A stretch of DNA of 64,000 bases, from contig VBGR01000038.1 in NCBI GenBank assembly GCA_005880695.1, positions 1-64,000 on the forward strand. Direction: 5' to 3'. Source of the DNA: Chloroflexota bacterium. Its GTDB lineage: Bacteria; Chloroflexota; Dormibacteria; Dormibacterales; Dormibacteraceae. The translations under genes were made by a program, and so were the position numbers. The notes under the pieces were generated by a model. It worked only from the letters and a program-made list of their open reading frames with translations, ran no database searches and was not told the origin of the DNA. Of the stretch, positions 41,442 to 50,070 are shown in pieces; positions within the stretch are counted from its first letter, which is position 1, and each line of letters opens with the position of its first letter.

Positions 41442-42033
41442 GCGTCGGGCCGCGCTCCGGCCGGACCCGCCGGAGCAGGTCGCCGAGCGCCCCGGTCAGC
41501 ACCCCTAGCAGCTCATCTCGAGCCAGCTCGCCATGCTCGATCCAGTCCAGGCTGGCGGCTTCGACGAGCCCGATCCATCCTCGCAGCGCCGTGCGCAGGC
41601 GCGGATCGGCCGGATCCAGGCTGAGGCCCTGGCGGAGGCGATCCAGGACCGTCCGCCGGAAGTCCTCGGCGATCGCCGCCACCTCCGGGTCCGTCCCGAT
41701 GCCGCCTCTCAACACGGCGCGGTAGGCCGGCGCGTGCTCCCTTACGTAATCGAGATAGGCGCCCAGCGCGCGGCGGAGCTGGACGTCGGGTGGCTGGCCC
41801 GGCTCGGGCTCGGTGGCTGCCAGCATGCTCGCGGCGGCCTTCTTCAGCGCCGCCGTGTAGAGCTGGCGCTTGCTCGGGAAGTAGTGGTAGAGCAGGCCCT
41901 TCGAGACTCCGGCCTCGGCGGCCACGTCGTCCATCGAGAAGTCGTCGTACGGCCGCTCTGTGAAGAGCCTGAAGCCAACCTCGAGCAGCTGCGCCCGTCG
42001 GGCGTCCGGCTGGAGCCGGAGGTGGATCGCCAC
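41434..42033 (-). CDS. TetR-family repressor
   Basis: 199 residues from GTG (VAIHLRLQPDARRAQLLEVG). A TetR N-terminal HTH is evident: FRLFTERPYDDFSMDDVAAE, then AGVSKGLLYHYFPSKRQLY. The C-terminal ligand domain is helical. It follows the large membrane-protein gene by five bases; a perfect palindrome at that gene's start is its likely operator, so the pair is autoregulated. The long open frame continuing upstream of this start is antisense-type noise from the neighbouring gene. Confidence 0.9.
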   Translation of the reverse strand: MAIHLRLQPDARRAQLLEVGFRLFTERPYDDFSMDDVAAEAGVSKGLLYHYFPSKRQLYTAALKKAAASMLAATEPEPGQPPDVQLRRALGAYLDYVREHAPAYRAVLRGGIGTDPEVAAIAEDFRRTVLDRLRQGLSLDPADPRLRTALRGWIGLVEAASLDWIEHGELARDELLGVLTGALGDLLRRVRPERGPTLT

Positions 42034-42038
42034 AGCGG

Positions 42039-43790
42039 TCAGGAGATCGCGGGACGCCGTGCGGCCCGCCGAGCCGGCTCCGGCTCGGTCGTCGCCTGCC
42101 GCGCGACCGCCTGGAACGCCCAGCCCAGCGCGGCCACCCAGAGCGCGACCAGCGCCACGAAGGCCGTGTAGGCCACCAGCGCCGGCAGCGGCGAGCCGCC
42201 GTGCGACTCGCGCATCAGCAACTGGCTCGCCGGCTGGAAGGTCGCGGCCCGGCCTTCGTCGGGCGCGGCCACTTCGTGCAGGCCGTACTGCGGGTCGGGC
42301 GGCATCGATACCGGCGCCGCCTGGACCACGTCGCCGCGACCGTTGAAGACGAGGACCTTCCAGTTGCCGCCCACCGGGACCGGACCGGAGGCCCGGTAGT
42401 GACCCGGCGAGGTCTCGACCAGGCGGGCGTGCTGGACGCCCCCGCCCTGCCAGGCGACGAGCTCGAACCAGTCGCTGCCGCGGACGGCGGCGGGCGGGTT
42501 CACGTCGACCGTGACCAGGATGTCGCGCGCCTGCGAGTAGACCCCGTTCCGATCCCGCACCGTGTGTGAGGCGCCGACCTGCTGCGAATGCATCGTCAGG
42601 CGCGCCGGCGTGGCTTGCCTGGCCGGCAGGTGGATGACGAGAAGTCCCGCCATCACCGCCAATGCCAGCGCCACCGCGGGTGCGGGGACGCCGGCCCGCC
42701 CACCGCCGACGACCCGGCCCATCGCCATACCGACCGTGGCAGCGACCGGCCCCATGAGCAAGGCCAGCCAGAGGTAGGGCAGCAGCGGCGCGCCCCAGGG
42801 ATGCTGGTACCAGAGGTTCACCCAGAGCCATTCGGTCGCCAGTCCGACGACGGCCGCCAGCAGTCCGCTCACCGCGGCCAGCGCCAGCGAGCTCCACCTG
42901 GCGAAGTAGAGGAATGCGCCTTCGACGGCAAGGGCCTCGCCGAGGTAGAGCGGGAAACGGGCAAAGCCGTGGCCGAAGCCCGGACCGACCAGCACCGAGA
43001 CGAGCAGTCGCAGGAAGAGGAAACCCGCCACCATGGCGAGCGCGCCGCCGCGGCCAAGCGCCGCGCGGGCGGCGACCAGGCCGACCCCGGCTGCGGCGAC
43101 GATCAGGAGCGGGTGGAAGAGCAGCTGGAACTGCGGGATGCCGAAGTCGAATTCGAGCTGGAAGGTGGAAAGCCCGATCAGGACCGCCCCGGCGAGCCAC
43201 CAGCGGGCCTTCGCCGTGCCCACAGGGCCGGCCTCCGCGGCCATCAGCCAGATCGCGATGGGGGCCAGCGAGGCCCCGCCGATCATCATCAGGTGGGTCG
43301 GGCTCCACATCGTCACATCGATGCCGTACGTCTTGTGCCACCAATCGTCGAGCGGGAACCCAGCCTGGGCGCCGGCGCTCACGAGCAACAGCGGCAGCGC
43401 CGAGTAGGGCACTCGCAGCTCCCGGCCGGCCAGCCGGAGGCGGAAACCGACAGGGGCGCGCTCAACCGACGCGAGCAGGATGGCGAGGGCCCCCGCCGCG
43501 CCCATGCCCGCCAGCCCGATCAGGATCATCGTGTGGGCGACAGTGAAAAGAATCGCGTCGCGGCCGAGGTCGGCGTGCCAGCCGACGTCCCAGTGGAAGC
43601 CGATCAGAGCCACCGCGAGAGACCAGGTCCCGACCACGACGCCGGCCCCGGCCCAGGTGGGCAGCCCCAAACCCTTCTCGGTCCCGACCCTCCAGAGCCA
43701 CGCCGCGAGGGCGGCAAGGACGACGAAGGGACCCAGGGCGATCAGCCATTGGAGCGGGTCGTGCGTCTGGACCAGGGTGCTCAGATTCAC
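42039..43790 (-). CDS. Polytopic membrane protein with C-terminal extracytoplasmic domain
   Basis: 583 residues from GTG with a perfect GGAGGT ribosome site. About twelve hydrophobic segments fill residues 20-400. A soluble beta-rich stretch follows (about 405-530; DILVTVDVNPPAAVRGSDWF, ETSPGHYRASGPVPVGGNWK), then a final helix and a basic tail. The membrane part carries conserved-looking His/Trp loops (WDVGWHADLGRD, PLDDWWHKTYGIDV, MWSPTHLMM). The soluble part resembles a YtkA/FixH-type domain. The function is unknown; copper or redox handling is a speculation from the His/Trp loops. It is transcribed with the TetR gene. Confidence 0.75.
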   Translation of the reverse strand: MNLSTLVQTHDPLQWLIALGPFVVLAALAAWLWRVGTEKGLGLPTWAGAGVVVGTWSLAVALIGFHWDVGWHADLGRDAILFTVAHTMILIGLAGMGAAGALAILLASVERAPVGFRLRLAGRELRVPYSALPLLLVSAGAQAGFPLDDWWHKTYGIDVTMWSPTHLMMIGGASLAPIAIWLMAAEAGPVGTAKARWWLAGAVLIGLSTFQLEFDFGIPQFQLLFHPLLIVAAAGVGLVAARAALGRGGALAMVAGFLFLRLLVSVLVGPGFGHGFARFPLYLGEALAVEGAFLYFARWSSLALAAVSGLLAAVVGLATEWLWVNLWYQHPWGAPLLPYLWLALLMGPVAATVGMAMGRVVGGGRAGVPAPAVALALAVMAGLLVIHLPARQATPARLTMHSQQVGASHTVRDRNGVYSQARDILVTVDVNPPAAVRGSDWFELVAWQGGGVQHARLVETSPGHYRASGPVPVGGNWKVLVFNGRGDVVQAAPVSMPPDPQYGLHEVAAPDEGRAATFQPASQLLMRESHGGSPLPALVAYTAFVALVALWVAALGWAFQAVARQATTEPEPARRAARRPAIS

Positions 43791-43812
43791 TATTGACCTC
43801 CAGTCAATAGTG
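43788..43812 (-). promoter_or_regulatory. TetR operator: perfect 10-bp inverted repeat over the start region
   Basis: CACTATTGAC-CTCCA-GTCAATAGTG is a perfect palindrome with a five-base centre. On the coding strand its centre is the GGAGG ribosome site and its end is the GTG start codon of the membrane-protein gene. TetR binding there would block initiation directly. Confidence 0.75.
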
Positions 43813-43859
43813 TACACGAAGTCACCTAAGGTGATAGTCGGGCTATCGGGGAAGGCGAG

Positions 43860-45167
43860 CTACTCGAAGGCGGCGAGGTAAGGCCGCTCGGCCGCCCACA
43901 TCTCGTCGAACAGCTGGCTGATCTCTTCGAGGGAGCAGACCGCCGCCGTCAGCGGGTCGAGCATCAGAGCCAGCTTGGCCTTGTCGCGGTCGCGCTCCAG
44001 CAGCGCCTGGACGACGAGCTCGTGGACCGCCATATGGGAGCGGTTCAGGGCCGCCAGCTGCTCCGGCAGCGGGCCGAACTGGCACGGGTGCAGGCCCTGC
44101 CCATCGACCCGGCAGGCGACCTCGACGCAGCCTGGCGGCAGGTTCTCGATCAAGCCTCCATTGCTGACGTTGCCGTAGATCTCGAGCGGCCTGTCCAGCT
44201 CGATGGCTTCCACGATGTACGACGCGTATTCGTGGCCCCGGTCGATCTCGAGAGGCACGTCGCCGTGCAGCATCTCTCGAACATGCCTGGCGCTGGCTTC
44301 CCGCCAGTAGGGCCAGTTGTGGGCGTAGAAGCCGGACTCGCCCAGGTAGCCCGGACGGGTGTACTTCTCGAGCAGGTCGCGACGCTTGCGGAAGTAGGGG
44401 ACGTACTCCGAGAAGTGCCCGCTCGACTCGGTCACGAAGGCCCCGAGGTGGAGCATCGCCTCGAAGCGCACCGGCTCCTGCTCATAGAAGTCGGGGTCGA
44501 CCGCCAGCTCGCGCAGGCGTGGATAGAGATCCTGGCCGTCGTGCGCCAGCTTGGTGAACCAGGCGTTGTGATTGATGCCGGCGCAGCGCCACTCGAGCTC
44601 CTCATACGGGACGTCGAGGAACCCAGCCAGCAGCCGCGAGGTGCCCTGCACGCTGTGGCAGAGCCCGACCACGGACAAGTCCGTCGTCCGGTCTGCGGCC
44701 AGCGTCAAGATCGACATCGGGTTGGTGTAGTTCATGACCACGGCAGCCGGGGCCAGGCGCTGTGTGTCGGCCACGATCGCCAGCCAATCGGGGCCGGTGC
44801 GGAGGGCCTTGAAGATGCCACCCGGGCCGATCGTGTCGCCGATGCACTGGTCGACCCCGTACTTGAGCGGGATCTCGTAGTCGGGTTCGACGCAGGCCAG
44901 CCCGGCCACCTCGATCGAGTTGATCAGGTAGTCGGTGCCGGGGAGCAGCTCCTCTCGATCGGTGGAGGTCTGGACCTCCCAGTCCTTGCCTGAGACCTTC
45001 ACGACCTTCTCGGTGATCCGCCGGGAGAGGTCGAGGCGCTCCGCGTCGAGGTCGACGAGCGCGAAGGTGCCGCCGTCGAGCCCTGGCGTTGCGACCAGGT
45101 CGGTGATGACCCGGGCTGCGAAAACCGAACTGCCGGCGCCGATGTAGGTGATCTTCGGGTTGGGCAT
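43860..45167 (-). CDS. GH4-family NAD-dependent glycosidase
   Basis: 435 residues (MPNPKITYIGAGSSVFAARV). GH4 hallmarks are the NAD motif ITYIGAGSSVF, the NYTNPM motif, the metal-binding Cys in GLCHSVQGTSRLLAGF and the His in CAGINHNAWFTKL. Enzymes of this family cleave alpha- or beta-glycosides (alpha-glucosidase/galactosidase/glucuronidase group) by a redox-elimination mechanism with NAD+ and Mn2+. It is divergent from the formate dehydrogenase operon, with 50 bp between starts. The substrate is not determined. Confidence 0.92.
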   Translation of the reverse strand: MPNPKITYIGAGSSVFAARVITDLVATPGLDGGTFALVDLDAERLDLSRRITEKVVKVSGKDWEVQTSTDREELLPGTDYLINSIEVAGLACVEPDYEIPLKYGVDQCIGDTIGPGGIFKALRTGPDWLAIVADTQRLAPAAVVMNYTNPMSILTLAADRTTDLSVVGLCHSVQGTSRLLAGFLDVPYEELEWRCAGINHNAWFTKLAHDGQDLYPRLRELAVDPDFYEQEPVRFEAMLHLGAFVTESSGHFSEYVPYFRKRRDLLEKYTRPGYLGESGFYAHNWPYWREASARHVREMLHGDVPLEIDRGHEYASYIVEAIELDRPLEIYGNVSNGGLIENLPPGCVEVACRVDGQGLHPCQFGPLPEQLAALNRSHMAVHELVVQALLERDRDKAKLALMLDPLTAAVCSLEEISQLFDEMWAAERPYLAAFE

Positions 45168-45217
45168 AGGGAACGCAGGATAAAGAATCCGGAAAGGCGG
45201 CCGCATAGACTTCGGGC

Positions 45218-47119
45218 ATGGGCGGCGACCGGCTGACTCAGCCGCTGGTCAAAGAAGGCGGCGAGCTCCGGCCGGCGACCTGGGAAGCAGCCCTCGACCG
45301 GGCAGCGGCCGGCTTTCGCCGGGAGCTGGCCCGGAGCGGGCCGGCAGGCTTCGGCCTCTTCAGCTGCTCGAAGGCGACCAACGAGCTGAACTTCATCACA
45401 CAGAAGTTCGCCCGTCAGGTGATGGGCTCCAACAATGTCGACAGCTGCAACCGGACTTGACACGCTCCGAGCGTCGTCGGTCTGGCGACAGTGTTCGGAG
45501 CAGGAGGCGGAACCAGCTCCTATCGGGAGATCGAGACCGCTGAGCTGATCGTGCTCTGGGGATCGAACGCGCGTGAGACCCATCCGATCTTCTTCCACCA
45601 TGTGCTGAAAGGCGTGCGCAACGGTGCCCGCCTGATCGTCATCGATCCACGCCGGACCAGCTCGGCTCGCTGGGCCGACCTCTGGCTCGGGCTCGAAGTC
45701 GGCTCCGACATCGCGCTCGCCAACGGGATCGCCCACGAGATCATCCATGCCGGACTCGCGCGGGAGGACTTCGTGCGGCGCGCGACTGCCGGCTTCGATG
45801 ACTACCGGCGCTGCGTCGAGGCTTACCCGGCGGAGCGCGCGGAGCAGCTGACGGGCATCCCTGCCGGCGTGATCCGCGAGGTCGCCCTGGCCTACGCCCG
45901 GGCGACGCGCGCGCAGATCTGCTGGACCCTCGGAATCACCGAGCACCACAACGCTGTCGACAACGTGCTGGCGTTGATCAACCTCGCGCTGCTGACCGGC
46001 CACGTCGGCCGGGAGGGCTCTGGCCTGAATCCTCTGCGAGGCCAGAACAACGTCCAAGGTGGCGGCGATATGGGGGCTATACCCAACCGGTTACCCGGGT
46101 TTCAGGACGTCGAAGACGTCGAGCTGAGGGCGCCCTTTGAGGCCGCCTGGGACTGCGTCATCCCGCCGCGTCGCGGCCTCCACCTGAGCCAGATGTTCGA
46201 CGCCATGGAACGCGGCGAGCTGACCTCCCTGTACGTGGTCGGCGAGAACCCGGCCGAGTCGGAGGCCGACCAGCACCGAGCCCTCCGCTTGCTCGGTGGC
46301 TTGCAGCATCTCGTGGTGCAGGACATCTTTCTGACGCGCACGTGTCAGCTGGCCGACGTCGTCCTGCCCGCGACGGCGTCCTGGTGCGAGGGCGAGGGCA
46401 CGGTGACCAACAGCGAGCGACGCGTGCAGCGCGTGCGCAAGGCGGTCGAGCCGCCGCCGGGAGCGCGCGACGATCTCGAGATCGTGGCTCAGCTCGCTGG
46501 CCGCTTGGGCCGCCCCTGGGGCTACGGCTCGGCCGAGAAGGTCTGGGCTGAGCTGCGCGGGCTCTCGCCGATGCACCGAGGCATGACGTATCCACGGCTG
46601 GAGGCGCTCGACGGCATCCAATGGCCGTGCCCGAGCGAGGATCATCCCGGCACTCCCACCCTCCACACCCGGCTCTGGGCGGAGCCGCGAGGCGGACCGC
46701 CAGCTCCCTTCAGCGTGGTCGAGCACGAACCACCGGTGGACGAGCTCACTCCCGACTTCCCGATCCGTCTCACGACCGGGCGCCGGCTCGATTCCTTCAA
46801 CACCGGCGTGCAGTCGAGCCGCTATGCCTCGCCGCTCCGGCGCGGCGAAAGCATCGACCTCCACCCGGAGGACGCGACCCAGCTCGGCGTCGTCGAAGGC
46901 GAGCGCGTCCGCGTCGTCTCGCGCCGGGGCGCGCTGGACGCGCCGGTCCGCCTCGACCCAGGGCTGCGGCCAGGCCTGGCGTTCATGACGCTCCACTTCC
47001 CGGACGAGGTGCCAACGAACGTCCTCACGATCGACGCCTACGACCCCAAGTCGGGCACGGCCGAGTTCAAGGCGACCGCGATCCGCGTCGAACCGCTGGC
47101 TGAGCCCGCGACAACCTAG
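45218..47119 (+). CDS. fdhA: Formate dehydrogenase catalytic subunit, selenocysteine-containing, lacking N-terminal [4Fe-4S] domain
   Basis: 633 residues if UGA at 45458-45460 is read as selenocysteine (residue 81). The context SCNRT-U-HAPSVVGLATVFGAGG matches the Sec-His of formate dehydrogenases, and the frame is continuous on both sides. The usual next elements are present: LWGSNARETHP, RGQNNVQGGGDMGAIPN (bis-MGD binding) and the C-terminal cofactor domain. The protein begins at GGDRLTQPL, exactly where the normal N-terminal Fe4S domain would have ended; E. coli FdhF has Sec at 140, about 60 residues later. That missing domain is at the end of the gene at 48868-49725. It oxidises formate to CO2. 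Confidence 0.93.
45461..45501 (+). promoter_or_regulatory. Bacterial SECIS element of fdhA
   Basis: Directly after the UGA: lower stem GCTCCGA/TCGGAGC (7 bp), an internal loop, then upper stem GTCGTC/GGCGAC (6 bp, one G-U) with the apical loop GGTCT. In E. coli fdhF the SelB-binding loop is also GGUCU, and its first G lies at the same distance (position 22 counting the U of UGA as 1). Confidence 0.9.
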
Positions 47120-48868
47120 ATGGACGTCAAGCTCAGCGGCGCGACCGCTTCCGACGTCGAGCGAGCGGCCGTCGCGACAGTCCTCGGGCCGGAGCCGCCT
47201 CAGGCCGGCCGGGTCGTCCGGGCGGGCCGCGCCCAGCGGGAGCAGCGGCACCTCCTGCTGCCGGCGCTCCACGCCCTCCAGGACAGCGTCGGTTGGGTGA
47301 GCCGGGGCGCTGTCGACCACCTGGCCGAGCGGCTCGGCGTCGCGCCGGCCGAGATCTACGGCGTGGCCAGCTTCTACCACCTGCTCGCAACGGAGCCCCA
47401 GCCGGCGCTGGCGGTACACGTCTGCGATGACGTCGCCTGCCGCGCGGCCGGGGCCGGCGCGCTCCTTGGCCAGCTCGGCGAAGCAGTCCAGCGGAGCGCC
47501 TGCCTCGGTCTCTGCGACCGCGGGTCGGCGGCTTTGGTGCGGCGATCCGGTCCGCCGGGGGAGCGGATCGATGTGGCCGTGGCGCCGGTGACGGCCTTGC
47601 AAGTGGCCGGGTTCCTGGGGGGCGAGGCGCCTCCCGAGCTAGCGGCAGCCGACATCCCGCCGCCGCAAGCCGGCAAACCTGGTCTGCGCCTGCTCCGGCG
47701 CGCTGCGGGAGAAGTCATCACCACGGTCGACGACTACGAGGCGGCAGGCGGCCTGGCCGCGCTGCGCCGTGCGCTCGAGCAGGGCCCCGACTGGGTGCTG
47801 GCCGAGGTCAAGGCGGCGGCACTGGTCGGCCGCGGCGGCGCCGCTTTTCCGACCGCGCGCAAGTGGGAGGCGGTGCTGCGCGCTCCGTCCCGGCCCCACT
47901 ACGCGGTCTGCAACGCCGATGAGTCCGAGACCGGCACCTTCAAGGACCGGGTACTCCTGGAGCGCGACGCCTTCGCAGTCCTGGAGTCGCTCGCCATCGC
48001 AGGCTTCGCGACCGGAAGTGAACACGGCTTCCTCTACGTGCGCGACGAGTACCCGCTGGCTCGCGCCCGCCTCCAGGCTGCCATCGAGGCGCTACGCCAG
48101 GCCGGGTGGCTGGGAGCCGCGGTCGGCGGCCCTGGTTTTGCCTTCGACGTCGAGCTGCGGCGGGGTGCCGGCGCCTACATCTGTGGAGAGGAGACCGCCC
48201 TTTTCAACTCCATCGAGGGCCGCCGGGGCGAGCCCCGCAACAAACCCCCGTTTCCGGTCGAGAGCGGGCTCTTCGGACAGCCGACGGCCGTCAACAACGT
48301 GGAGACGCTGGTGGCGGTCCTGGAGGCGCTCCGGGTCGGCGGTTCCGCCTCGACGAAGCTCTTCTGCGTGTCCGGGGCGGTGGTTCGCCCGGGGGTGTAC
48401 GAGGTCGAGCTCGGGACCACCTTGCAGGCGTTGATCGAGCTAGCGGGTGGGCTCCAGCCGGGCCGGCGGCTGCAGGCCGTCCTGCTCGGAGGCGCGGCGG
48501 GCTCACTGGTCGGGCCGAGCCGGCTCGACCTGGAGCTCTCCTTTGAAGCGGCGCGCGCCGCCGGGTTGAGCCTCGGGTCGGGCGCGGTCGTCGTCCTCGA
48601 CGAGAGCCTCGACTTGAGTGAGGTCGTGCTTCGGATCGCGCGCTTCTTCCGAGAGGAGTCCTGCGGCCAGTGCGTGCCTTGCCGGGTGGGCACCGTGCGC
48701 CAGGAAGAAGCGCTCCGACGCCTTTTCTCTGGGCGGCCGCTCGGCAGCCGCGAGGATGAGCTGGTGCGGCTCAGCGACGTGGCCGAGGTGATGCGCGACG
48801 CCTCCATTTGCGGGCTCGGCCAGACCGCGGCGATCGCCGTCCAGAGCGCTCTCAGAGGGCTCAGTTGA
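47120..48868 (+). CDS. NuoE-NuoF fusion: NAD-binding diaphorase subunit of formate dehydrogenase
   Basis: 582 residues. The N-terminal about 155 residues form a NuoE-like [2Fe-2S] thioredoxin domain (Cys in CDDVACRAA and CLGLCDRG). Then comes the NuoF part: GRGGAAFPTARKW for FMN/NAD, GAYICGEETALFNSIEG and the [4Fe-4S] motif ESCGQCVPCRVGT with the later CGLG Cys. It takes electrons from formate and reduces NAD+. It starts immediately after the fdhA stop and overlaps the start of the next gene by one base (TGATG), so the three genes are one translationally coupled operon. Confidence 0.92.
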   Translation: MDVKLSGATASDVERAAVATVLGPEPPQAGRVVRAGRAQREQRHLLLPALHALQDSVGWVSRGAVDHLAERLGVAPAEIYGVASFYHLLATEPQPALAVHVCDDVACRAAGAGALLGQLGEAVQRSACLGLCDRGSAALVRRSGPPGERIDVAVAPVTALQVAGFLGGEAPPELAAADIPPPQAGKPGLRLLRRAAGEVITTVDDYEAAGGLAALRRALEQGPDWVLAEVKAAALVGRGGAAFPTARKWEAVLRAPSRPHYAVCNADESETGTFKDRVLLERDAFAVLESLAIAGFATGSEHGFLYVRDEYPLARARLQAAIEALRQAGWLGAAVGGPGFAFDVELRRGAGAYICGEETALFNSIEGRRGEPRNKPPFPVESGLFGQPTAVNNVETLVAVLEALRVGGSASTKLFCVSGAVVRPGVYEVELGTTLQALIELAGGLQPGRRLQAVLLGGAAGSLVGPSRLDLELSFEAARAAGLSLGSGAVVVLDESLDLSEVVLRIARFFREESCGQCVPCRVGTVRQEEALRRLFSGRPLGSREDELVRLSDVAEVMRDASICGLGQTAAIAVQSALRGLS

Positions 48869-49725
48869 TGTCCGCCGAACTGGCCCTCAGCATCGACGGC
48901 CGCGACATACGGGTGGCGCCCGGGACGACGCTGCGGGAAGCCTGCCAGCTGGTCGGGACCGAGATCCCGACCCTCTGCTTCAACCCGAACTTCACCGCTG
49001 CCAACGCCTGCCGCCTCTGCGTCGTCGAGCTGGAGGGCGCGCGCACCCTGGTGCCGGCCTGCTCTCGAGCCGTCGAATCCGGCATGCGGATCCAGACCGC
49101 CTCCGACCGCGTGCGGCACTCCCGGCGGCTGGTGTTGGAGCTTCTCGGCTCTTCGGTCGACCTTTCGTTGGCGCCAGACCTGGGCGAGCTGCTGCGGGAG
49201 TACGGCGGACGGCCCGAGCGCTTCAGCGAAGCTGGATCCGCCACCGTCGAGCAGCCGGTCAAGGTCGACAACGAGCTCTACGTGCGCGATTACTCCCGCT
49301 GCGTGCTCTGCTACCGCTGCGTGCAGGCCTGCGGCGTAGAGGCCCAGAACACGTTCGCGATCTGGGTTTCCGGTCGTGGATTCGAGGCCCGCATCTCGAC
49401 CGAGTACGACGCGCCGCTCCCCGATTCAGCCTGCGTGTACTGCGGCAACTGCATCGAGGTCTGTCCGACCGGCGCGCTGATGTTCAAGTCGGAGTTCGAC
49501 CTGCGCGCGGCGGGCACCTGGGACGAAGGTCGCCAGTCGACGACGACCACGATCTGCTCCTACTGCGGGGTGGGCTGCAGCCTCGACCTGGTGGTGCAGG
49601 ACAACCAGATCGTTCGGGTCAACTCCCCTGAGGGCAACGACATCACGCTTGGCAACCTCTGCATCAAGGGTCGCTTCGGCCACCAGTTCGTGAGCGAGCC
49701 GAAGCGGCGGGAGCGATCCAGCTAA
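48868..49725 (+). CDS. Fe-S electron-transfer subunit carrying the relocated Fe4S domain of FdhA
   Basis: 285 residues. Modules in order: a [2Fe-2S] plant-ferredoxin-like domain (ANACRLCVVELEG with flanking Cys), two [4Fe-4S] motifs (RCVLCYRCVQAC and SACVYCGNCIEVCPTG), and a C-terminal molybdopterin oxidoreductase Fe4S domain (TICSYCGVGCSLDLVVQ and GNLCIKGRFGHQFV). In canonical NAD-linked FDHs these all precede the Mo domain in one polypeptide. Here the chain ends at the junction and continues as a separate protein starting at fdhA's GGDRLTQP. The two subunits must dock to rebuild the cofactor-proximal cluster. Confidence 0.9.
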   Translation: MSAELALSIDGRDIRVAPGTTLREACQLVGTEIPTLCFNPNFTAANACRLCVVELEGARTLVPACSRAVESGMRIQTASDRVRHSRRLVLELLGSSVDLSLAPDLGELLREYGGRPERFSEAGSATVEQPVKVDNELYVRDYSRCVLCYRCVQACGVEAQNTFAIWVSGRGFEARISTEYDAPLPDSACVYCGNCIEVCPTGALMFKSEFDLRAAGTWDEGRQSTTTTICSYCGVGCSLDLVVQDNQIVRVNSPEGNDITLGNLCIKGRFGHQFVSEPKRRERSS

Positions 49726-50021
49726 GCGCTGAGGTAGTGGCGGACTGTCGGGGGGCCGTCCAGCAGGCCCATGCCTGGCGCCGTGCGCTCGCGGTATTCG
49801 GGGTGGTTGACCATCGCGTCGAGCGCCGCCTGGTCCCGCCAGCGCGAGATGATCGCGAAGGTTCCGGGCTCCTCCTTGACCCGGCAGAGCTGGGCGCCGA
49901 AGCAGCCGTCCAGCGTGTTCAACCAAATCACCGCCGGGCGCTCAGCCTCCTCCAATTCCTCTTCCGCGCCGGCTTTCAGCCTGCCGCCAAAGATTCTCAC
50001 GATCGTGGCGTGATCTGTCAT
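49722..50021 (-). CDS. Antibiotic-biosynthesis-monooxygenase (ABM) fold protein
   Basis: 99 residues. MTDHATIVRIFGGRLKAG, then LDGCFGAQLCRVKEEPGTFA and SRWRDQAALDAMVNHPEYRE match the small dimeric ABM ferredoxin-like domain, where a W-x-D/D-Q-x-A-L-D helix lines the pocket. Members act as quinone-forming monooxygenases or haem-degrading enzymes, or have no known activity. It is convergent with the formate dehydrogenase operon and divergent from a TetR gene that may control it. Confidence 0.75.
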   Translation of the reverse strand: MTDHATIVRIFGGRLKAGAEEELEEAERPAVIWLNTLDGCFGAQLCRVKEEPGTFAIISRWRDQAALDAMVNHPEYRERTAPGMGLLDGPPTVRHYLSA

Positions 50022-50045
50022 GTCACAAGCCTACCGCCCACCGAT

Positions 50046-50065
50046 TCAATCAAGTGTTTAATTGA
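50046..50065 (+). promoter_or_regulatory. TetR-type operator at the regulator's own start
   Basis: TCAATCAA-GTGT-TTAATTGA is an imperfect palindrome (7 of 8 positions) just before the GTG of the TetR gene and between it and the ABM gene. It shares the TCAATCA half with the site at 50704. Confidence 0.5.
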
Positions 50066-50070
50066 CCGCT

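Noticed and set aside
41434-43344. A single 636-codon frame joining the TetR gene to a long upstream stretch
   Set aside because: The upstream two thirds is antiparallel-composition noise in another frame of the membrane-protein gene. The TetR start with homology begins at 42033.
45458-45460. In-frame stop making fdhA a pseudogene or two separate genes
   Set aside because: The UGA lies at the known Sec site with His after it, the frame and homology continue, and a SECIS hairpin with GGTCT loop follows at the standard distance. Sec is far more likely.
46091-47602. Long minus-strand frame opposite fdhA and the NuoE-F gene
   Set aside because: Antisense shadow of two strongly supported operon genes with no domain of its own.
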